From positions 2,401,001-2,465,000 of the forward strand of contig JAINUG010000031.1 of NCBI GenBank assembly GCA_029706075.1: 64,000 bases of DNA, written 5' to 3'. The notes below the pieces were generated by a model that saw only the letters and a list, made by a program, of their open reading frames with translations, made no database searches and was not told where the DNA came from. This document shows, piece by piece, positions 54,012 to 64,000 of this stretch. Within the stretch, counting starts at the first letter, position 1. Each line of letters starts with the position of its first letter. The DNA is from Aldrovandia affinis. Taxonomy: Eukaryota; Chordata; Actinopteri; Notacanthiformes; Halosauridae. Position numbers and translations under genes: made by a program.

Positions 54012-56235
54012 TATGCCTTGTTGCTATGCAACATTACACATACATACACAGTTCACTTGCATACATGTTATAGAACTGAATACAAATCAAATTAATTCAA
54101 ACCTTTATTCTGAACAAAATAATTGTTACTGAGAGCACCAAGGAAATATCAATGCGCAGTTTAATGCAAGCTGAGAAATGGTTTCGATAGACAAAGAGCT
54201 CAGTGATGTAGAGAAAACACTGGAAAGGCTTCTGAGAAAATATAAATAAGAGCACGGTATTGGCAAATAGTATGGCATGAGCTAAGTTTGAGCTAAACTG
54301 GATTGTAAACAATGATATCTGATATGGTAATTTACCACATTGTGAGAGTTGCTCTCTGAGTTTAAAAACAAAAACCTGGTATGGCCTTATTTCACGTATT
54401 TATCTGATATTATTATTTAAAACCTATTAAATGTGCTATTATTGCCCCAGGCCTTATCATGCAGTACATAGAGGAGAAAATGCAATCAAATGTAACACAA
54501 ACTATAGATGCGTAAATATTCCTCTCAAATCAATAACTGTAAATTGTGAAAAAAAGCTTATTGTTTTTCTCCATACCCTGAAAATAAAAATATTGAACAT
54601 CAGATCCAGGCAAATGGTCCATTCTGACAAATCACTATTAAAAACATTACCAAGAATCAATTACTTGTATTATTATCTCTCTCTCTTAAAGGCATCATGC
54701 AACAATTGGCAGTAATGCAAACACACAACACCTGCCATGCCACAAATTACAGTTTGAAAATGACGCTGAGCACAATAACTTTAAATGAAAATAAAAGTTA
54801 GGAAGTCAACCTAAATGAATGTACAGTTTATATATATTCATGTTGCGTGTTGGAATCGAGTATCGCATACAATAAAATGCTGATGAGAAATGTACTACTG
54901 TATGACATAAATCAGGGGAGATATGTCATGTACAATATTGTAGGGGTGGGCTGCTTCGTTCCCTGCTTATGCTGCCATTTTTCATTTCACTTGTGCAAGA
55001 AGGCAAATGTACTGTATGTATTCATTAGGAGAATTGTGTTCAGTGCCATGGGGCATTGGCTTCTAGCAACTACATTTGGCAGCTAATGAGCTGCAGCAAT
55101 GTGTTTTAAACTATTGTAAGAAGTGGACAAGGTTAGGTTTCTACCTCACTGCATTAACCCTCTCCAAGGAAGCGTACGAAACAATACCAGATTAACAAAG
55201 TACCCTCACCCAGTATTAATAAATCAATCAATTTTCTTTTATAAAGCATAACCAACACTATTTTATATGCTGTTAAATGTCATTATGACTAATTGTTTCA
55301 TTTAAAGTATTAAGCTTTCTGACAGCCTATAGAGGAAGACAGTATACTAGTGCGAAGGCTAGCTACATGCAATGTCTAGCAGAAATATATTTAATGTAGT
55401 ATTTGACAGAGAAAAAACCTTGAGACTAACAGTCATTATTTGCAGTTATTTCTTGATAAAGACACAGCAGGCTCGATCAAGAAATTAACAAATAGCACAA
55501 ATATGTTTTTTCTAAAGCTTATCATCATACTTTGAATCATCCAACATTTAAATATGCTTTTCAGCAGTCTGTATTGCCTTTCCTTAGTGCAACACCATAG
55601 AGAAGTTAATGTATTCAGATACAGAAGCAGATTACCACCTTTTGCCTAAGCTGTATGGAGTTCTGCTGGAACCGTTCTTACTTCCACACCTGATAGGAGA
55701 GAGATAAGAGATAAGAGACCTGGGAAATACACTAATGGTATTGATTTCATTCTTTCTGCTCAGGTTTTGCAGTAGATTAAGCTGTGTCGAACCCAAGGCA
55801 CATGCTTTTCTGTGCAGTTTCTGTGCTGCAGTAGATTGCCTCAGACACTGCGTACCACAGTTTGTAAAAAAAAAAATACAAAGGAATCAAACAATGGGCT
55901 GTGGTCCATTTGCCATTTATAACCAGTGACAAGGGTAATATTTCTAATGCTAAGAATACCCCCAAAAGGACTGGGTCTGTATTTCATTTAAACACACCTT
56001 GCTGTGTTATTGAAAATGAATAATAACTGACCGTATCGTGCACTGCGATCATAACCATTGAATTAGTAGGCTAAATATCACATTTGGAATGCGAGTTTAT
56101 GAAACTATATTACAAAGACATTTACAATTTGTTCTTGTTTAGATGAACAAACAATAGACACAATTTTCTTTCAAGGTATGCTCTTCAAAGACATCATGAG
56201 CTGAATTACAAGCTCTAAATAACTAATGTCTAAAT
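54012..56235. other. Upstream intron, nothing recognised
   Basis: AT-rich unique sequence without supported features. Confidence 0.45.
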
Positions 56236-57049
56236 TAGGGCTGTGACGGTATGACATTTTCACGGTATTAAAATCGTACTATTCAATATCACGGTTTTCG
56301 GTATATCACGGTATCAGTTTTTAAGCGAAAAAAAGTATCACACAAAGTTTACAACTCGATCTGTTTATTGTATGGCTCTTTGCAGATTTATATACCATTT
56401 TAATTGAAAAACAAAACAAAAAATTCAACTGAATATAGTTCACTCCTTGTAATTTAAATCATTCACTTTGCGAATTAAGAAACACTTTGTTTTATCGCGT
56501 TATCAGCTTATCGGATCTAGTACTATATTTAACTATTCACTTTTTCTTTTGTGGAAAAATCATAACGTGAAGGATGATACTCACACAGGTGGGTATCATC
56601 ATCACCATCTTTTTTTCTGAATCCAAAGTGAGTCCACACGGATGAACGAGTTCGCTTTTTGGGGTGACAGACAGCCTCGGAATCGGAATCGGAATCAGTG
56701 TTGGACATCGTTGGACAAGTTTTATAAGGGACTGAAAATTGAGATTCATGCTGTGTAGCTAGCTAGCTAGCAGGGTTGTGGAATGCGAGGGAGCTGTCTA
56801 CACTTGCGCAATCGCGTTGTAAACAAAACAAAATGCAAGAACAGCCAAACAGGTGGAGGCACACCCCAGGTCCAGTATTATATGATTTAATATGGGTTAT
56901 TTAGACATTTTAGTAGGGTACAGTTGAAATATTTTTTCCCTGCATGAAAATAGCTTTTGCCGCGTGATTTACTATCACGGTATTACGATAGTAGGCCTAC
57001 TATTTCATATTTTAATATTGTGGTCTACCGTCATACCGTCACACCCCTA
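56236..57049 (-). mobile_element. Internally deleted hAT-like transposon with BED-finger exon remnant
   Basis: The ends tagggctgtgacggtatgac and (minus strand) taggggtgtgacggtatgac form a 20-bp inverted repeat with one mismatch. On the minus strand from 56708 there is an open frame starting with an acidic DSDSDSE run, then KKRTRSSVWTHFGF, the hydrophobic core of a BED zinc finger, and ending near a gtgagt that could be a splice donor. The rest of the transposase is missing. I could not align an 8-bp target duplication, presumably because of decay. Confidence 0.75.
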
Positions 57050-58708
57050 GAAATACCATTGAGAGGTTGATGTTGTTCAGAAACAACTCAAAGTAAGAGT
57101 AATACTAAGATTATAACAGTGAAGGTTTAATTTGAATCAGTTGCAGTTTCAGGCAATGAGCCATTAGAGAACAGTGCTTTGCACTACTCAACATGAAAAC
57201 CAAAAAAAAAGAAATCTCTCTCCTACAACCTCATTAGTCCAAGAGCAATAACTTGTGTAATTATTTTTTACATACAGTGCTAAGTTCACAGATGAGCATT
57301 AAAACTAACTGAGGAAGTGTCGAGCCCCTATTTTACATCTTTATTTGATAATTAATTAAAAACAAATGAGATATTCCTTTGACTCACACGTGTTGGAAAT
57401 ATAACCATAGCATTAAAGACGTTTTAACTGCTGGGCAGGGCGATAATTAAGGGACTGTCAGAGTTCATTACATTACCATGCGGACACGTGCATTCACAGT
57501 CTCTTTCCAAGCCATCTCAAAAGTTAATATGCTGTTAAAGTCTCCAAAGGTTCAAAGGGTAGCATTTAATTACACCTCAGTAAATTCTTAATTTTCAATT
57601 ATTCTGGCACAGAGGAGCTAACCTTGAAGAAGGGCACTCAATAGATTTCTAGAGGACAGGATATTCCTAACAGTGCTCCTAATATTTTGCAGATATATCT
57701 CATTTAATTACTAGCAGTTTTGCTGCTGGTATGGCTCACAATACACTGTGGTACTATGAGTGCCTTGCCTTAATGGCCTCTGCTAATTATGACCATTTGA
57801 GTGGAGATCAGGGAGCTGTATTCTCCTACAGGGTCCACTTGTAAGTAGGTTGTTGTATCAAGGAGAAAGGTACTACTGTCTAGAGGTAAAGCACACAAAT
57901 AATAACAGGAACTAAAATAACAATGGCTGAGTGAGTATAAGATAATAAGGAATGCTGCTTTGTCATGGTTACACTGGTCCCTTTTCTTGACGCTTGCGTC
58001 TGAGAGTTGTAAGTGGATTTTTGAAAAGATTCTTCTCCCAGCAGGAGTCAGGACAGTTTGGGAAATGGTCGTTTATAAAAAGCTAAGAGCACGTACAAAA
58101 CATAGATCACAAATGAACATACAGTGCGGGCCAAAATATCTATTGCCGCTTCGTCAAGGGACCATGAGAGGGAAGAAGGGATGCAAAAAAAGGAGAAAAT
58201 TCCACCCTGCGCTGCCTGAAACGTCCCATGCGCCATTTGTTCAACTCAACCGCAGTTCATTTATCATCCCAAGTACCTGACATTGAAAAAAATATGTTCA
58301 TCAATTAATGAATACAGATGGAAAAGCCAACAGTAAGTATGTCCATCAAAGCCATTTGCCCCTCACCTTCTCAGTAAGACTGCAGTAGCTCTCACCCCCT
58401 GCATCTCTCTCATTGGAGAGTGCTACACTGGAGACTGTACACAAAATTGAAATTTACACTGTACTGAAAATGACCTCCTGTGGGGCTAAATTCCCCTTAC
58501 ACAAGGAAGGGGAATGTATTTCTTTATTTTGTGTAGTGTCATATATCCTATCTGTAAAATATCTTTAATGTAGGAACCTTGCTGTCATCACTGCTGCAGA
58601 TGAAAACTTGCTGCTCTATTGCTGTTCTGATGGCCATTAAGGGATAAACGGTATTAGAATTTGCCAAATCCATAATAAATTAATATTTTTAGATCTGCCA
58701 CAATGATT
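57050..58708. other. Upstream intron, possible conserved noncoding patch at 57420-57840
   Basis: Low-repeat sequence with several taatta/aattaa words between 57440 and 57810. No coding feature. Confidence 0.35.
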
Positions 58709-59069
58709 GTATGTATGTATGTATGTATGTATAAAAGTATTCACCAATAAAAAAATGATATGACCTTAGATTAGATTAAATTAGGAGACAATAGATTGCA
58801 CAATAGATTTAGTTTATTTAGGTGTGTTTTAGCAAAAGGGGTGAATATTTATGCAATTAATTATTGTCTGTTTTTCATTTGTAATTCATTAAGTAAAGGC
58901 TTTAGAGTAATAATAATAATTAAAAAAAATTAACATTATCGTCTTTAATGTCATTAATGTCTTTTCCGTTGATCAGTGGCAAGAAATCCCAATTAAATCC
59001 ATTTTAAATCCATTTAAAATAAAATGTGAAAAATGCCAAAGGGGGTGAATACTTTTTATACCCACTGTA
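58709..59069. mobile_element. Non-autonomous Tc1-like element (same ends as 37825)
   Basis: The right end, read on the minus strand, starts cagtgggtataaaaagtatt and matches about 210 bp of the terminal repeat at 37825, including the inner aaacagacaataatt and tattcaccccc motifs. The left side retains only gtataaaagtattcacc, which merges into a TATG microsatellite. No transposase sequence is present. Confidence 0.75.
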
Positions 59070-59274
59070 TATATACTGCCACTGCTACTGTGCTTATTCT
59101 CATCCACCCCACAGCTCCAAACAACACATGGGTAGAATATTGAAATGTCTGGCAGGTTTCATTATTTTGTTAATATTTTAGAAATGTACCACTCAGAGCA
59201 TGCCTGAAATGGAAATAATTTATCCCGGGGCTAAAATATTGGTGTTTTTTTTTTACAGGTCTATGATATAAATA

Positions 59275-59476
59275 CTTTGTAAAATCTTCAGTTTGCACAC
59301 TCTTCCGCAACTTTCTGTTTTTACATATCAATTTATACAGTTGGATATTTACGGAAGCAACTCTGGGTGAGTACTTTGTTCAAGGTTACAGCTGCAGTGC
59401 CGCATCAAGGAATTCCACTTGTAAACTGGTTGGTTCTGCAGAGGCAGCTCCTTAACCGCTATGCCACACTGCCGCC
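59275..59476 (-). mobile_element. UnaSINE1-like SINE, degraded minus-strand copy
   Basis: On the minus strand it begins gcggcagtgtggcatagcgg and continues with ccttgaacaaagtactc, gttgcttccgtaaatatcca and tgtataaattgatatgtaaa. These correspond in order to the body of the copy at 53786. The 3' hairpin is no longer recognisable. Divergence is clearly higher than in the other two copies. Confidence 0.7.
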
Positions 59477-61529
59477 TCTCACGTCTCATGCATCTGAACA
59501 CATAGTCCGATGTGTAAGCCACACCCCTGTCTGCAATGCTTCACTTGCAGTATAAATTCTACTTAATCACCGGGAAAAGCTTGAGATGATATTCAGTCAG
59601 TCTGCAGATGGAATACATGTAGGCAATTCAAAACAAATTGTTAAAGTGCAATTAAATGTAATGGCTTGGGCTTGGCTTGAAGGAGGCAGGGAAGGCGGGG
59701 GAAATTACTTTTCAATTCTCCCCAGATTGGTATCCCAGGGAGCAGAAATGTCCTCGGGTGTCTTCAGTCATAAGTTTAATTAGAGGAGCTTTATACACTG
59801 TGCACGCTGGACGTATGGACCGGGCCCCCTGTGACGGCTGCTAAGCGAATTGCAGCGGGGCATGTTTGTATAGTATTAATCACGAGATGCCCATGCCATA
59901 GCAACTATGTTTACTCTGCTAAGCACACGATCCAAAACATAGACATAGTCCTTTAAAGGATATTTCTAATTATATAATGCAGACCCGCAGTTCTCCTTTG
60001 ATGTTATAAAAACATGTTACGCAACAGAAATAACCCTCAATGCCGAAGTCTGAAAATAAACTGTGCGGAGGATGTCGTTTCATTTCCCGAGTATAGTAAA
60101 ATACACAGAAATAAAGCCAATACAATATATGGAAGTTAATGAACATGCAAACGCTCCCTGTTTCCCTACCTGTCAGTTACTGCCCCCTCACTACCTTCCA
60201 AGCCTCCCACCCCGCTACGCATCCCAGCAAAAGCAATCCCAAATAGGTTTTACAAGGCTATTCTCTTAGCACACGCATGGCTTCACTTCAGTGATTGATG
60301 CAAGATGCTGAGAGCCAAATGCTTATTGTTTTAAGACCACATCCATAGGTTATGAATCTTTCATGGGAGAAGGGTGACTAAAATATGAACTGCCAGGGAG
60401 ATGCCGCCCCATGTGAAGGCTGGACCCATGCATGATGATAATTGCCCTCCACTTCCCCTCCACTCCAGCATCTTTGTGGGTATGCGTGTGTGGGGGGGGG
60501 GGTGTCTGTGTTTCTGTCCTTCCTCCTCTCTCATCTGCGCACCAAAGCTGCCTCTCTGTCAGCAAAGGCGACGTGTAACAACCACATAATAGAAATCTCA
60601 ATTAAAGATTTAAATAGCAGGAAAGAAATTCAATCACCTTGCTCATTTGCCTAACTTATGAGGAATATCATGACAGCCCCGTTGAGCATTGAGCATGGGG
60701 GCTGGTTTCTTCCGGGAATGTGTCGTGCGTACAACACGCCGAGACGTTGACTGACAGGCACAATGAATTCCACAACTTCCTCTACAGTGAGGTGGTACAG
60801 GCTCATGTGTTACTTTGATGCCCCCCCCTCCCCGCCCCCCCTCTATCCCGTTTGATCAGCTAGTGCTGGAGCGGAAGGGCGGTGGTCACGCTCATGCCCC
60901 GTGCACGTCCTTCCCCCAGCCCCAGGGAAGACACCTCTATGGGAGGGCTGTGTTCAGCCTCACCTGGACAACCTTTCTGAGACTATTGGGGACAGGATTA
61001 ATCAAAGGCTGTTCTTTGACATGCTTGATGAGAGGAGCGCTGTGTAGATTATGAATTGTGAAGATCCAAGCGCACTAGCTGCTTAATGGACTTGAACAGG
61101 AGCCATAAGGGACAGATGAAATCACATTTTTTCCCGTAATATTACAGTAGCAAAGGAAAAGCAGTCAACATTTTACACCAGATATGTCAAGCGTCAGATG
61201 AATTGGTCGCGTGGTGCTGTCTAATTGGCACCCCGGATCTCATGAGGATAAACGGGCTTGCACCTCGTTTCCACTGGGAAACCCGCCTCCCGCGGTACGT
61301 CGTCTGGGATTAGTGTGCCACCAGCACTACAACAGATGTTGTAATTCTTTACAACAGACACCAGGCTCTCGCGTTTACCTGGCAATTTTTAGCTCAACAA
61401 AAAGAATGAGAGTTCAGCAGGTGGGGTGTTTTAATTTCTACAGCATTCCGGTCGACATTGCTCATAGAAAAACTGACTTCATGGAATTACCACTTTCACT
61501 TCATCTGTGTCAAGAATGCCCGTTTGGGG
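59477..61529. other. Upstream intron, nothing recognised
   Basis: Moderately GC-rich unique sequence with short G or C runs at 60490 and 60820. No exon supported. Confidence 0.45.
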
Positions 61530-61832
61530 GCCTTGGGTAGCATAACAGTCAAAGCATTCGCTCGGAATGCAAGATGCCTACTGCAGCCGCGGTTTGAAAC
61601 CCGACTGCCCCAGTCCTGCCCTGGCCAGGAGCCCCGATCAGGGTTGGCGATTGGCTGTCTGCCCCAGGGGGAGGGTGAGCCGTCACAAGCTTGCCGAAAA
61701 GCGCGAAGGGTGTCTCTAGAAAGTAGGTGGGCAAGTTCCGTCTCGGAGAAAACGGATCACCGCTGGTCTCAGCGAATTAGCTTGCCCCGTAGTGACGGGT
61801 GGTGAGTTCGTGGGGGAGGGCAAATCTCTAAA
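61530..61832 (+). repeat. Unnamed GC-rich, probably tRNA-derived SINE (copy 1)
   Basis: The first 75 bases resemble a tRNA-derived head. An A-box-like segment (gggtagcataacagtcaaag) is followed by a B-box-like ggtttgaaaccc. The body is GC-rich (gccccagggggagggtgagc) and the 3' part, from about 61675, is shared with the minus-strand fragment at 1960-2106. The head does not resemble the eel-type SINEs elsewhere in the window, and the tail lacks their L2-type GGATA hairpin. Open frames across it are incidental. Confidence 0.6.
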
Positions 61833-64000
61833 ACAAATCTATTTTAAATGATTTTTAAACGCCCGCTTAATTGCATAAAACAAACAGGAATATAAAATCT
61901 GTGGATTGCACAAGTGAGGTAGACACCAATATGATACTGAATATGAATATATAATGACAGCAAGACATAGGGCACTTTTTTTGACAATGCAAACGCTATG
62001 GTCGATAACGCTAGAGAGCAGTGCAAGGGCATATAATAAGGCATGTCAAAATTCCATTTTGTTATTTTCACACCGGAATACCCGATGGCACAAGGTAGAG
62101 CTATTGTAAAAGGGTTTGGTTTAATAGATTATAAGACCTGTAGGCGTGGCGAGGTTGTGCATAATGGGCAAACGGATCGGTCGTCTTTTTCCCTGTAAAA
62201 AAAGCTGCTTGTGCACTAGGCATACTGCTACGATGTAACAAGAGCACTTCTCCCAGGGGGAGACAACCATTCTGAGAAGTCCCGCCTGACACGTTCTCAA
62301 CATTGCATGTGTAGCTGTGTGTGAACTTCTGTGTTGCACCGCAGGATATGAATCATTCCTGGTTCGGTTCGGAGTCACTGATAAACAGTGACATCATAAA
62401 CATATCCTTGCGTATGCCACCCCTCCCATGCTAGCCCGAATGGGTTCATTTTTAGATTGGGGAAACTGCCAACTTCAACATCAGTGCACTGGATGAAATT
62501 ACTGAGAGGCTTGCGTTTGAGCCAAGCGTTGCTTTGCCTCAGTCTTAATATAGAGCCCAGTAAGTTATGTGTGGTTGCTGCTAAGAGCAGAAATGGTCAG
62601 CTTTTCTCATTTTCATAGCTACTGCTGGTTAAGGATGACATGGAAACCATTAAGATTGAACTGGCTTGATATTTATGGAGGTACATGTAAGATACAAAAA
62701 ACAATTAAACATAGAGAGATTGGAGGCAACAAACTGTGTACATTTGCTGATCACACTATTACAAATGACTGCACCATGAAAATAACACAGATATATAATT
62801 TTGATTCTACATATATTTTAACATTTGATCACTTTGTGAGTGTGCCTATTTGAGTCAGTTTCTCTGTGTATGCTGAAAATAAAAAGCACATTTACAAGAG
62901 CTCTCTTGTTTTTGCCTCCATTTTTGTATTGAGTCAAATGTGTTGTGCACAGAATAAAGCCCTTGAGATGTAAGCTCTCATTGGCAGGGGGTACTGTGAC
63001 AAGTGATGAAAGATAGACGTTAAAAGATACAAAATGAAAATCCTCAAAGCCTGCTACAGTTCTCCCATTTGGAAGCAACAATGATCTAAGTGCAGTTGCT
63101 ACTAAAGACCTTGATGTGGACTAGCAGTTTATTCCAATCACTAGGCATCTTAGAACTAAAAAACAATCCCCAAGTTAATAATGTACCCCCAGTACCCTAA
63201 AATGAACAGTTTCAGATTGATATAATCACTATCATACTGAATTAGCAACACTTGACTTAGCAAATTAATGTAGAAGGCAATGTATGAAGGCAACGGGTCC
63301 AATAGCTCTTTTTGAAGGGGTTAACTAATGTAGCGGAGCATACATAACACAGTGATGGGTTCCACTATGACAATTAAGTACAAGTATGTGCTTCTAATTA
63401 TTTGAATGGCATTGATGAAAGCACTTTTGAAACTCTATGGTTCATTTCAGGGCGCTCATTGAGCGATTCAGTCAGGAAGCAGCTGAAATGTAACTTACAG
63501 CTATTTATGGATAACTATGATTGTATTATTTTGTTTGATGATATACCTGTGACTAAGATATGAAACATTATTTTGCTACAACTGAGAACCGACTTTATAC
63601 ATTAATTGGAATGCTTCTCCCTAGCGTAGCTTGGTTGTGCTGTGAGTTGAGGTGAAGATTTGTCTCCTCACTTGTCATCTTTCAGTTAGGTAGTGCTGGC
63701 AAGAGCAGAATGGAAGCAGAAAACAATGACATTTTCTCTCATTGTTGTGGAACAAATGTATTATGTCATCGTTAAATCATCTATTAATCACTGCGATGGT
63801 TTGGGGCTGTATACAGAAGGCTACTCCAATCATACAGCCACAACTGTACCGCCTTTTTATTCTGGGTAGTAAGGTAAAAGGGGGTGCCAGTAAGTTCTCC
63901 AGAAGTCAACAGACAGTGCTGCCTCTTTGCCAAGGCAAGCCAGTTTGTTTATTCACCATAGCATACAGTTGCAAAAAAGATTCTATTTTATGAAATTTTA
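61833..64000. other. Upstream intron, nothing recognised
   Basis: AT-rich unique sequence to the window end. No signal-peptide exon found. Confidence 0.45.

Overview
The window is vertebrate nuclear DNA from a teleost fish. It is gene-poor, AT-leaning, and full of microsatellites and decayed transposable elements. The only protein-coding sequence I can establish is two adjacent coding exons, on the minus strand, of tafa1 (FAM19A1), which encodes a secreted chemokine-like neuropeptide. They lie at 24054-23914 and 7779-7655, each has canonical GT/AG splice sites, the reading phase is continuous, and together they carry the complete ten-cysteine TAFA spacing. The signal-peptide exon(s) (expected above 24 kb) and the short terminal exon (expected below 7.6 kb) were not securely found. 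TAFA1 is a very large gene in other vertebrates, so the whole window is probably intron sequence of this one gene.

The repeats point to an eel-like (elopomorph) genome. A tRNA-derived SINE at 53786-54011 ends in a stem-loop with a GGATA loop followed by TGTAA repeats, the arrangement described for the eel UnaSINE1/UnaL2 pair. Two older copies are at 36395-36618 and 59275-59476. A 5'-truncated L2-clade LINE with a matching tail is at 8806-9425. This species inference rests on recalled family features, not on a database search.

Layout. 1-7.6 kb: downstream intron with a truncated U1 snRNA pseudogene and a fragment of an unnamed SINE-like repeat. 7.65-7.78 kb: tafa1 exon. 7.8-23.9 kb: a 16.1 kb intron with an L2 LINE, two Tc1 fragments, a second SINE family and a CpG-rich unique stretch. 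23.9-24.05 kb: tafa1 exon. 24-33 kb: intron with an hAT fossil. 33-46.5 kb: a transposon-dense block holding eight of the eleven Tc1-like copies, a CR1/L2-like LINE fragment, an assembly gap, a Ty3/Gypsy LTR retrotransposon with a Tc1 element inserted at its LTR edge, and a TIR-type MITE. 46.5-64 kb: intron with an hAT MITE that has a perfect 8-bp target duplication, one nearly full-length Tc1 element, an eel-type SINE, an hAT element with a BED-finger remnant, and the longer copy of the unnamed SINE-like repeat.

All transposases and LINE frames seen are broken, so nothing here looks currently autonomous. I saw no prokaryote-type system, CRISPR array, operon or novel multi-gene system. The most useful items are the tafa1 exons, the U1 pseudogene, the nested insertions, the hAT MITE and two apparently unnamed repeat families.
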